Assembly (NCBI GenBank): GCA_963732375.1
Contig: CAVSZE010000012.1
Span: 124,001-188,000 of the forward strand
Direction of reading: 5' to 3'
Length of the DNA: 64,000 nucleotides
Source: RPQJ01 sp963732375
GTDB taxonomy: Bacteria; Pseudomonadota; Gammaproteobacteria; Steroidobacterales; Steroidobacteraceae
The notes below the pieces were generated by a model. The model was not told the origin of the DNA. It worked only from the letters and a program-made list of their open reading frames with translations, and made no database searches. Positions 55,982-64,000 of this stretch are shown here, in pieces; the first letter of the stretch is position 1; each line of letters opens with the position of its first letter. The position numbers and the translations under genes were made by a program.

Positions 55982-57762
55982 GCGAGTACACGTTAACGGA
56001 CCACACCTACGACGTCGTCGTGGTCGGAGCAGGTGGCGCGGGCCTGCGCGCCACGTTCGGGCTCGCCGAGGCGGGGCTTTCCACCGCCTGCATCACCAAG
56101 GTCTTTCCGACCCGCAGCCATACCGTGGCGGCGCAGGGCGGCATCAGCGCCGCGCTCGGCAACATGGGCGAGGACGACTGGCGGTTCCATTTCTACGACA
56201 CCATCAAGGGCTCGGACTGGCTCGGTGACCAGGACGCGATCGAGTTCATGTGCAAGGAAGCGCCGGCGGCGATCCTCGAACTCGAGCACTACGGCCTGCC
56301 GTTCTCGCGCACCGAGGACGGCAAGATCTACCAGCGCCCCTTCGGCGGCATGACGACCCACTACGGCAAGGGCGTTGCGCAGCGCACCTGTGCCGCGGCG
56401 GACCGCACCGGCCACGCGATGCTGCACACGCTGTACCAGCAGTCGCTGAAGCACGAGGCACAGTTCTTCGTCGAATACTTCGCAATCGACCTGATCATGG
56501 AAGATGGCGAGTGTCGCGGCGTGGTCGCGCTCGACATGTCGAGCGGCACGCTGCACCGTTTCCGGGCGCACAAGGTGATCCTCGCGACCGGCGGTTACGG
56601 GCGCGCGTTTTTCTCCTGCACGTCGGCCCACACCTGCACCGGCGATGGCGGCGGCATGGTGCTGCGCGCCGGCCTGCCGCTGCAGGACATGGAGTTCGTG
56701 CAGTTCCACCCTACCGGCATCTACGGTGCCGGGTGCCTGATCACGGAAGGTTCGCGTGGCGAGGGCGGCTATCTCACCAATTCCGCGGGCGAGCGCTTCA
56801 TGGAGCGCTACGCGCCAAACGCCAAGGATCTCGCGTCACGCGACGTCGTGAGCCGATCGATGACCATCGAGATCCGCGAAGGCCGCGGCGTGGGTCCGGA
56901 AAAGGACCACATCCACCTGCACCTCGAGCACCTGGGTGCCGCGGTGATTCATGAGCGCCTGCCGGGGATCGCCGAGACCGCGCGCATCTTCGCCGGCGTG
57001 GACGTCACGAAGCAGCCGATCCCGGTGCTGCCGACAGTGCACTACAACATGGGCGGAATCCCCTGCAACGTGCACGGCGAGGTCGTTGCACCCAGCGCAG
57101 GCAACCCGGATGCGGTAGTGCCGGGCCTGATGGCGATCGGTGAGGCAGCCTGCGTGTCCGTGCATGGCGCCAATCGCCTGGGTTCCAATTCACTGCTCGA
57201 CATCGTGGTATTCGGCCGCGAGGCAGCGCACCAATGCGCGCGCACCGTCAAGCCGGGTACGTCCCACAAGCCACTGGCCAAGGACGCGGGCGAGCTCGCC
57301 GTCAGCCGGCTCGACTGCTTCCGCAATGCCAGGGGCAAGCGCCGCACCGCCGAGATCCGCCTCGACATGCAGCGCGTGATGCAGAATCACGCGGCCGTTT
57401 TCCGCACCGGCGAGTCGCTGTCGGAGGGCGTGACCAAGCTCGGCGCGGTGTTCGAATCGTTCAACGAGGTGCAGGTTAGCGACCGCTCGCTGGTCTGGAA
57501 CACCGACCTGATCGAGACGCTCGAACTGGACAACCTGCTCGGCCAGGCCGTCGCCACGATGCACTCGGCGGAAAACCGCAAGGAGAGTCGCGGGGCGCAT
57601 GCGCGCGAGGACTTCAAGGATCGCGACGACCGCGAATGGATGAAACACACGCTGGCGTGGGTGGATGCCGCGGGGTCGGTGCGGATCGACTACCGCCCGG
57701 TGCACCTGAACACGCTGACCACCGACGTCGAGACCATCCCGCCGAAGGCGCGGGTCTACTAG
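55978..57762 (+). CDS. sdhA: Succinate dehydrogenase flavoprotein subunit
   Basis: A 594-residue flavoprotein that oxidises succinate to fumarate. The FAD loop is VVVVGAGGAGLRA, the covalent-flavin His lies in TRSHTVAAQGGI, and HTCTGDGGGM, QFHPTGIYGAGCLITEG and the late HGANRLGSNSLLD are present (capping-domain and active-site segments, including the catalytic Arg of SRDVVSR). Length and order match E. coli SdhA (588). Flavinylation is expected to need SdhE, encoded at 58574. Confidence 0.97.
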   Translation: MSEYTLTDHTYDVVVVGAGGAGLRATFGLAEAGLSTACITKVFPTRSHTVAAQGGISAALGNMGEDDWRFHFYDTIKGSDWLGDQDAIEFMCKEAPAAILELEHYGLPFSRTEDGKIYQRPFGGMTTHYGKGVAQRTCAAADRTGHAMLHTLYQQSLKHEAQFFVEYFAIDLIMEDGECRGVVALDMSSGTLHRFRAHKVILATGGYGRAFFSCTSAHTCTGDGGGMVLRAGLPLQDMEFVQFHPTGIYGAGCLITEGSRGEGGYLTNSAGERFMERYAPNAKDLASRDVVSRSMTIEIREGRGVGPEKDHIHLHLEHLGAAVIHERLPGIAETARIFAGVDVTKQPIPVLPTVHYNMGGIPCNVHGEVVAPSAGNPDAVVPGLMAIGEAACVSVHGANRLGSNSLLDIVVFGREAAHQCARTVKPGTSHKPLAKDAGELAVSRLDCFRNARGKRRTAEIRLDMQRVMQNHAAVFRTGESLSEGVTKLGAVFESFNEVQVSDRSLVWNTDLIETLELDNLLGQAVATMHSAENRKESRGAHAREDFKDRDDREWMKHTLAWVDAAGSVRIDYRPVHLNTLTTDVETIPPKARVY

Positions 57763-57774
57763 AGTCGCCCCGCC

Positions 57775-58557
57775 ATGGCCCATTTCAAGCTTCCCGAGAA
57801 TTCGCGTGTCCGCCCGGGCCGGAACCATCCTGCGCCGGCTGGAGCGAAGGATGTCCGCACATTCCGCATCTATCGGTTCGACCCGGATTCGGGCGAGAAC
57901 CCTCGTCTCGATTCGTACGAGGTGGACATGGGCGCCTGTGGCCCCATGGTTCTCGACGCGCTGATCAAGATCAAGAACGAGGTCGACCAGACGCTGACGT
58001 TCCGCCGTTCCTGCCGCGAGGGCATCTGCGGTTCCTGCGCGATGAATATCGACGGCGTGAACACGCTCGCCTGCACCAAGGCCTGCGACGAGATCCACGG
58101 CGACGTGAAGATCTATCCGCTGCCGCACATGCCGGTCATCAAGGACCTGGTTGCGGACCTGACCAACTTCTACGCGCAGTACGCCTCGGTGAAGCCCTGG
58201 CTGCAGACGCGCACGCCGCCCCCGCCGGACGGCGAGAGGCTGCAGTCAAAGGAGGACCAGGAGAAGATCGACCGGCCGTCGGCCTGCATCCTTTGCGCAT
58301 GCTGCTCGACGAGCTGCCCGTCGTACTGGTGGAACAGCGACCGTTACCTCGGTCCCGCCGCGCTGCTCGCCGCCTACCGCTGGATCATCGACACACGCGA
58401 CGAGGCCACCGGCGAGCGCCTCGACGAGCTGGAGGACCCATTCCGCCTGTATCGATGTCACACGATCATGAACTGCGCGGAGGCCTGCCCGAAGGACCTG
58501 AACCCGGCGCGCGCGATCGCCGAGATCAAGAAGCTCATTGCAGAACGCCAGTACTGA
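57775..58557 (+). CDS. sdhB: Succinate dehydrogenase iron-sulphur subunit
   Basis: A 260-residue subunit with three clusters. The 2Fe-2S ligands are in SCREGICGSCAMNIDG plus the later LACTKAC Cys; the 4Fe-4S and 3Fe-4S ligands are in CILCACCSTSCPS and CHTIMNCAEACPKDLNP. It passes electrons from SdhA to quinone. It is slightly longer than E. coli SdhB (238) because of an N-terminal extension of about 20 residues rich in Pro and Arg. sdhE follows by 16 bases. Confidence 0.97.
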   Translation: MAHFKLPENSRVRPGRNHPAPAGAKDVRTFRIYRFDPDSGENPRLDSYEVDMGACGPMVLDALIKIKNEVDQTLTFRRSCREGICGSCAMNIDGVNTLACTKACDEIHGDVKIYPLPHMPVIKDLVADLTNFYAQYASVKPWLQTRTPPPPDGERLQSKEDQEKIDRPSACILCACCSTSCPSYWWNSDRYLGPAALLAAYRWIIDTRDEATGERLDELEDPFRLYRCHTIMNCAEACPKDLNPARAIAEIKKLIAERQY

Positions 58558-58573
58558 GCCGCGGTGTGACACC

Positions 58574-58828
58574 ATGGCACCCGTCCAGGCCGAGGAGTAT
58601 TCGCGCCTACGCTGGGGCTGCCGTCGCGGCATGCGGGAGCTCGACGAGCTGCTCACGCGCTACCTCGAGCAGGAATACCGGCAGGCGGCGCCGTGCGATC
58701 GCGCAGCATTCGGGCGCATTCTCGAACTGCAGGACCCCGAGATCTTCGGTTACCTTCTGGGTGGCACGGCTTCAGAGGACGCTTCACTGCACAATGTCAT
58801 CGCACGGATCAGACGCATTGAGGATTGA
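58574..58828 (+). CDS. sdhE: FAD assembly factor SdhE
   Basis: An 84-residue five-helix protein that helps attach FAD to SdhA. The invariant RGMRELD motif (RGxxE) lies at about residues 19-25, in RLRWGCRRGMRELDELL, and a LQDPEIFGYLLG segment follows. It is the bacterial relative of SDHAF2 (formerly YgfY/CptB). ATG 58574 follows the sdhB stop by 16 bases. Its last 35 bases overlap the start of the ygfX-like gene. The operon thus carries two assembly factors, this one and the SDHAF4 homolog at its head. Confidence 0.93.
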   Translation: MAPVQAEEYSRLRWGCRRGMRELDELLTRYLEQEYRQAAPCDRAAFGRILELQDPEIFGYLLGGTASEDASLHNVIARIRRIED

Positions 58829-59237
58829 ACTCAGGCCCTGGCTGGTCGCGGATCGCGTGGCTGCGGGGCTGGCGGTCTGCTGCGCGCTGGTGGTCGAGCT
58901 GGTGGCATCACGTTACCCGGAGCCCCAGCCATGGCTCGGGGCGGCCGTGCTCGGGTTGCTCGGCGCCTGGCTCTGGTATCGGCGCAGGCGTGTGGCCGGC
59001 GTAACCGGCCTGTCGATCGGGCCCGACGGGCAGTTGCTCTCGCTTTTTGAAGACGGCGCCGCGCTGCCGTCGGAGGTACTGCGCGGGACGCGGCTGCTGG
59101 GCCCCTCGGTCGCCCTGCGCTGGCGGGCCGGCCGGCGTGTCCGCCACGCATGGCTCACGCCCTGGGATGTGCCCGCCGGGCAGCTGCGCGAGCTTGCCGT
59201 CCGTCTGCGGACAGCCTTCCCCAGGAACGGCGCGTGA
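58794..59237 (+). CDS. YgfX-like membrane protein (CptA family)
   Basis: A 147-residue protein with two membrane helices near the N terminus (about 20-38 and 45-60), separated by a short PEPQPW turn and followed by a basic stop (WYRRRR) and a soluble C-terminal domain. Its layout matches YgfX (CptA, DUF1434), encoded next to sdhE in E. coli and described there as a toxin acting on MreB and FtsZ, although that role is debated. Sequence identity is low, so position carries weight. ATG 58794 overlaps sdhE by 35 bases; TTG 58818 is the alternative. The stop forms GTGA with a possible rpoE start at 59234. Confidence 0.65.
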   Translation: MSSHGSDALRIELRPWLVADRVAAGLAVCCALVVELVASRYPEPQPWLGAAVLGLLGAWLWYRRRRVAGVTGLSIGPDGQLLSLFEDGAALPSEVLRGTRLLGPSVALRWRAGRRVRHAWLTPWDVPAGQLRELAVRLRTAFPRNGA

Positions 59238-59272
59238 CGGCACCCGGTTTCCTGGGGCGCCGACACCAGCAA

Positions 59273-59920
59273 ATGGCGAACTTTCCCCCCTCAGACGGGT
59301 CTACCCAGACGCACGAGACCCGGGACGACGATGCCCGACCCGCATCCGGCGTCGAGCAGAGCGATCTCGAACTCGTCAGGCGGGCACAACGGGGCGAACG
59401 CGGGGCGTTTGACCTGCTCGTGCTCAGGTACCAGCACAAGGTTGTCAAGCTCGTGGCGCGGCTGTTGCGTGACCGGACCGAGGCAGAGGACGTGGCCCAG
59501 GAGGCTTTCGTGAAGGCCTACCGGGCACTCGGCTCGTTTCGCGGGGACAGCGCCTTCTACACATGGCTTTACCGGATAGCCGTGAACACTGCCAGGAACA
59601 CGCTTGCTTCACGGCAACGACGCCCTTTGCAGTACGAAGCGGGCCTGAGCGAGGGCGAGCAGGCAGCGGTCGAGTCTCGCATGCGCCACGTGGACACGCC
59701 CGAGGCGAACGTGCTGTCGGACGAGATTCACGAATCGGTGAATCGGGCCATCGGCGACCTGCCGGAGGACCTGCGCACGGCCATCGTCCTGCGAGAAGTC
59801 GAGGGACTGAGCTACGAGGAGATCGCCGCGGCAATGGATTGCCCGGTCGGCACCGTGCGCTCGAGAATTTTCCGGGCCCGGGAAGCGATTGATCGCATCC
59901 TTGCGCCCCTGGTCGAGTGA
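59273..59920 (+). CDS. rpoE: RNA polymerase sigma factor RpoE (AlgU type)
   Basis: An ECF sigma factor, 215 residues from ATG 59273. Region 2 (DLLVLRYQHKV, DVAQEAFVKAYRALGSFRGD, FYTWLYRIAVNTARN) and region 4 (LREVEGLSYEEIAAAMDCPV and GTVRSRIFRAREAID) are nearly identical to E. coli and Pseudomonas family members. It directs the envelope-stress regulon. About 30 unconserved residues precede SDLELVRRAQRGER; GTG 59234, overlapping the upstream stop, would add 13 more. A sigma-E-like promoter motif lies inside these first codons, so the true start is uncertain. rseA follows by 10 bases. Confidence 0.95.
   Translation: MANFPPSDGSTQTHETRDDDARPASGVEQSDLELVRRAQRGERGAFDLLVLRYQHKVVKLVARLLRDRTEAEDVAQEAFVKAYRALGSFRGDSAFYTWLYRIAVNTARNTLASRQRRPLQYEAGLSEGEQAAVESRMRHVDTPEANVLSDEIHESVNRAIGDLPEDLRTAIVLREVEGLSYEEIAAAMDCPVGTVRSRIFRAREAIDRILAPLVE
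59278..59303 (+). promoter_or_regulatory. Sigma-E-type promoter motif inside the rpoE 5' end
   Basis: GAACTT (59278-59283) and TCTA (59300-59303, within GTCTAC) are separated by 16 bases, matching the sigma-E/AlgU consensus (GAACTT, 16-17 bases, TCTRA) at all but the last base. Autoregulation of rpoE by such a promoter is the rule in gammaproteobacteria. Its predicted start site, near 59310, would lie downstream of ATG 59273 with no in-frame ATG before conserved codons, which conflicts with the annotated start. Confidence 0.6.
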
Positions 59921-59930
59921 GTTAAAGAAC

Positions 59931-60515
59931 ATGACAGACCAAATACGCGAACAGATATCGGCCCTCATCGACGGCGAGCTGCCTGAAGACGAGATAGGCC
60001 TGCTGGTCCGGAGGCTCGAGCGCGACGAGGATTTGCGCCATATTTTCAGCCGCTACGTGCTGGCCGGCGAGGCGGTCCGCTCGCCGGGCAGTCCGCTCGC
60101 GAGCCGGGGGTTTTCTGCCAGGGTGAGCGCCGCGATAGGCGACGTCACCACGGCGGCGCCGGATGTCCGTGTCGTAGCTCCCGCCAGGCGCCAGTGGTAC
60201 AACCAGCCGGCGTTTGCAACTGCAATCGCGGCAAGTGCCGCGATCGCCGCCGTGCTGCTGGTCGGGCGTGGTTACCAGCAGGCTGGGCAGATCGCGCATG
60301 GTTCGCTCGAACGAGTACGGGACAGCTTCGCCGCGCTGCCGGCGATCGGCCAGGCGTCGAGCCCTACGGCCGCGCACAGCCAGCGCCTGGCCAGCTACCT
60401 GGTCGCGCACGGCCAGTTCTCCAACCCGATCGGGCGACGCACCGCCTGGTCGAGCGTTCTTGCGTCCGACCCGGGGCTCACTCGCGTGGCTTTCGAGACC
60501 CTCGAGGCGCCCTGA
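59931..60515 (+). CDS. rseA: Anti-sigma factor RseA (MucA)
   Basis: A 194-residue single-pass inner-membrane protein. The N-terminal cytoplasmic domain (QIREQISALIDGELPEDE) is the sigma-E-binding fold of RseA/MucA; a membrane helix lies at about residues 95-112 (FATAIAASAAIAAVLLVG), and a periplasmic part follows. Under stress DegS would cut the periplasmic side, then RseP (22803-24164) the membrane part. The last residues, FETLEAP, do not match the known DegS-activated site, as expected since RseA itself is the substrate. rpoE-rseA-rseB are closely spaced. Confidence 0.93.
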   Translation: MTDQIREQISALIDGELPEDEIGLLVRRLERDEDLRHIFSRYVLAGEAVRSPGSPLASRGFSARVSAAIGDVTTAAPDVRVVAPARRQWYNQPAFATAIAASAAIAAVLLVGRGYQQAGQIAHGSLERVRDSFAALPAIGQASSPTAAHSQRLASYLVAHGQFSNPIGRRTAWSSVLASDPGLTRVAFETLEAP

Positions 60516-61580
60516 GTGCGGCACGCCTGGCTCGCCATCCTGGTGACGACGGGTCTGCTCGCACTGCCGGTGCGGGCGGCCGACGACGATGCGCACCGGT
60601 GGCTGGAGCGCATGAGCGAGGCGCTGTCCTCGCGAAACTACACTGGCGTATTTACCCACGCGACGCGTCGCCAGTCGGAGACCATGCGCATCGTCCATCG
60701 AGTCGGCAAGGCCGGCAGCACCGAGCGCCTCGTGTCGCTGGACGGCAATGGGCGCGAGATCGTGCGCACGGCGGAGGAGGTGCACGTCTACCTTCCGGAC
60801 CGGCGCGTAGTGCTGGTCGAGCAGCGCTCGGACGACGGCTCGCTGCTCGACGCGCTGCCCGAGCCCGGGCCAGAACTCGATGCCATGTACGTGCTCCAGC
60901 TGCACGACGGCCACAAGCTGCTCGGGCGTAACGTCCGGGTGCTGGACGTCATGCCCCGCGACGGGCTTCGCTACGGTTATCGCCTGTGGCTCGACGAAGA
61001 AACGGCGATGCCGTTGCGTACCATGGTCCTGGACCGTGGAGGCCGCCCGGTCGAGGTGATCAATTTCACGCAGTTCGACATGCCGCGCCACATCGACGCC
61101 AAGGCAACCGAGCCGTCGATCGACGCGTCCGGCTTCAAGTGGGTGCGCACCGCGCGCCGGCCGCAGGTGGCGCCGCCGGCACCGGTGGCATGGCGGCCGT
61201 CGCGGCTGCCGCCGGGCTTTCGCCTCGTCGCCAGCCGCATCCAGGTCGTGCCCGGCGTGGAATTTCCGGTGCAGCACCTGATTTTTTCCGACGGATTCGC
61301 GTCCATCTCGGTATTCATCGAACCGGCCCGGCCCGCTGGCCCGACACCGCCGGAGTCATCGAGCGTCGGGTCGGCGAACGCTTTCACGACGGTCGTGCAT
61401 GGCCGGGTGGTGACGGCCGTCGGCGAGGTTCCGCTCGAGACTGTCCGTGACGTCGCCCGCTCGGTCGAACCGGTCGCGCCCCCATCCACTGCGGCATTCG
61501 ATGGCACCGCCGACGCGGAGCCCAGGGTCGCGGTACCGGCCGCAACGGCCCCTGGTGTTACGGCACTCCAGCCACATTGA
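60516..61580 (+). CDS. rseB: Sigma-E regulatory protein RseB (MucB)
   Basis: A 354-residue periplasmic protein that shields RseA from DegS and senses lipid/LPS. A signal peptide ends near VRAAD, followed by HRWLERMSEALSSRNYTGVF, a typical MucB/RseB start, and the YGYRLWLDEETAMPLRTM segment; the fold resembles LolA. The C-terminal domain has LPPGFRLVASR. GTG 60516 directly follows the rseA stop. The last 30 or so residues are Pro/Ala-rich and poorly conserved. Confidence 0.93.
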   Translation: MRHAWLAILVTTGLLALPVRAADDDAHRWLERMSEALSSRNYTGVFTHATRRQSETMRIVHRVGKAGSTERLVSLDGNGREIVRTAEEVHVYLPDRRVVLVEQRSDDGSLLDALPEPGPELDAMYVLQLHDGHKLLGRNVRVLDVMPRDGLRYGYRLWLDEETAMPLRTMVLDRGGRPVEVINFTQFDMPRHIDAKATEPSIDASGFKWVRTARRPQVAPPAPVAWRPSRLPPGFRLVASRIQVVPGVEFPVQHLIFSDGFASISVFIEPARPAGPTPPESSSVGSANAFTTVVHGRVVTAVGEVPLETVRDVARSVEPVAPPSTAAFDGTADAEPRVAVPAATAPGVTALQPH

Positions 61581-61584
61581 ACAG

Positions 61585-62019
61585 ATGGAAGCCATAGCGC
61601 GGGTCGTGGCGGTGGGCGACGGTCGTGCGCAGCTTGCCTGCCAGGTCCAGTCATCGTGCAAGACCTGCGGCGCCGGCCGGGGTTGCGGCCTGCGCCTGCT
61701 GGCCCGCGACCGGGACACGGTGCTCGACCTGCCGGACCCTTCGGACGGGCCGGCGAAACTGGTACCCGGCCAGTACGTGACGATTACGATCCCGGACACT
61801 GACGTGCTGCGTTTCGCGGCGTTGGCCTACCTGCCGGTGCTGGCCGGGTTGCTTGCCGGAGCCTTGCTTGGCAGCTGGCTGGGCGGCAGCGGCGACGGCC
61901 CAGTGGCCCTCGGCAGCGGGCTCGGCGCGGCCTGCGGCTGGCTGGCTGCCCGGGGCAGGGCCCGACACCGGCGTCCCCGGGTCGGCGTCCGGCCGATTCC
62001 CGAGGACGTGCGGGCGTGA
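61585..62019 (+). CDS. rseC: Sigma-E positive regulator RseC (MucC)
   Basis: A 144-residue inner-membrane protein of the RseC/MucC family. The N-terminal soluble part holds four cysteines (Cys19, Cys25, Cys28 and Cys34, in SCKTCGAGRGCG), and two membrane helices follow (about 72-90 and 95-115), then a basic C terminus. Its role is poorly known: in E. coli it is linked to sigma-E and to the Rnf/SoxR-reducing system through related RsxC-type subunits. ATG 61585 is 4 bases after rseB. The stop overlaps the next gene as GTGA. Confidence 0.9.
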   Translation: MEAIARVVAVGDGRAQLACQVQSSCKTCGAGRGCGLRLLARDRDTVLDLPDPSDGPAKLVPGQYVTITIPDTDVLRFAALAYLPVLAGLLAGALLGSWLGGSGDGPVALGSGLGAACGWLAARGRARHRRPRVGVRPIPEDVRA

Positions 62020-62276
62020 CCCCGGACGTGAGCGGCGAGACCAGTGGGCTGGTGCTCTACGTGCGCGAGGGTTGCCACCTGTGCGACATGTTCCTGATCG
62101 ACCTGGAGCTGGACCTGGCGGACACAGGCACACTTCCAACGGTTGTCGACGTGGACGGCGACCCGGCGCTGGCGATCGAGTTCGGGCTGCGCGTGCCGGT
62201 ACTCACCCGCTCCGGGAGGGTGCTCTGTGAGGGCCACTACGAGTCGCTCAGGGTTCGGGGCGCGCTGCAGGTATAA
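62016..62276 (+). CDS. Glutaredoxin-like protein (DUF836)
   Basis: An 86-residue thioredoxin-fold protein with Cys20-His-Leu-Cys23 (VREGCHLCDMF), VVDVDGDPALAIEFGLRVPV and the conserved cis-proline. This is the glutaredoxin-2-like/DUF836 family; its partners are unknown. GTG 62016 overlaps rseC by 4 bases. In Pseudomonas and relatives, mucD (a DegP-like protease) usually follows mucC; here this gene stands before lepA instead. Its stop overlaps a TATAAT box. Confidence 0.85.
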   Translation: MTPDVSGETSGLVLYVREGCHLCDMFLIDLELDLADTGTLPTVVDVDGDPALAIEFGLRVPVLTRSGRVLCEGHYESLRVRGALQV

Positions 62277-62277
62277 T
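62272..62277 (+). promoter_or_regulatory. -10 element before lepA
   Basis: A perfect TATAAT sits over the stop codon of the glutaredoxin-like gene, 42 bases before lepA. The -35 region is poor (CAGGGT at 17 bases). A separate lepA promoter is plausible. Confidence 0.45.
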
Positions 62278-62318
62278 CGCCCGCTTTGTTCCGGCTCCCT
62301 GCCGGGTTGCCTGGACCG

Positions 62319-64000
<1,682 letters not shown>

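Overview
This 64 kb window is a dense, high-GC (by eye about 65-70%) piece of bacterial chromosome. Its gene order and protein families point to a gammaproteobacterium of the early-branching or Xanthomonadales-like kind: a map/glnD divergon with rpsB-tsf-pyrH-frr-uppS-cdsA-dxr-rseP-bamA-skp-lpxD-fabZ-lpxA-lpxB-rnhB-dnaE-accA, then tilS-pyrG-kdsA-eno-ftsB-ispD-ispF-truD, surE-pcm, an RpfE-like gene next to recJ, and sdhCDAB-sdhE-ygfX-rpoE-rseABC-lepA. I see no insertion sequence, prophage, CRISPR array, tRNA or rRNA. No gene-free gap exceeds about 210 bases.

Layout. (1) 1-12.2 kb is a phosphate block: the end of a DinG/YoaA-type helicase, tsaB, phoB-phoR, an outer-membrane porin, a first phoU, dsbB, dapE (minus strand) and pstS-pstC-pstA-pstB with a second phoU. 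Matching 11-bp direct repeats of Pho-box type lie before the porin and pstS, and a weaker one lies before phoB inside the end of tsaB. (2) 12.2-16.5 kb on the minus strand holds map-glnD-dapD, joined by 4-base overlaps. (3) 16.6-34.8 kb on the plus strand runs from a strong rpsB promoter and structured leader through translation factors, isoprenoid and phospholipid genes, outer-membrane assembly and lipid A genes to dnaE. (4) 34.9-43.7 kb holds accA, tilS, pyrG, kdsA, eno, ftsB, ispD, ispF and truD. (5) 43.8-54.9 kb is mixed: a DUF2058 gene, surE, pcm, a glycerate kinase, an Mth938-like gene, an RpfE-like gene with recJ, prfB with its programmed frameshift, lysS, an EamA transporter and ygfZ. 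(6) 55-64 kb is respiration running into envelope stress: a probable SdhAF4, sdhCDAB, sdhE, a YgfX-like membrane protein, rpoE, rseA, rseB, rseC, a glutaredoxin-like protein and the start of lepA.

How the genes work together. PhoR/PhoB should sense low phosphate and switch on PstSCAB and probably the porin, with two PhoU proteins as brakes. The sigma-E machinery at 59-62 kb and its site-2 protease RseP at 22.8 kb guard the outer-membrane machinery (BamA, Skp, LpxA/B/D) encoded beside RseP. IspD, IspF, Dxr, UppS and CdsA supply isoprenoid, cell-wall carrier and phospholipid precursors.

Nothing here is clearly a new multi-gene system. The observations most worth a second look are a near-consensus sigma-E promoter motif lying inside the first codons of rpoE, the pairing of two succinate dehydrogenase assembly factors in one operon that runs on into the sigma-E genes, the duplicated PhoU, the Pho-box-controlled porin, the long acidic/alanine tail on ribosomal protein S2, and an RpfE-recJ-prfB-lysS arrangement without the diffusible-signal genes. 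Names and family assignments rest on reading the sequence and on memory of the families; no database search was run.
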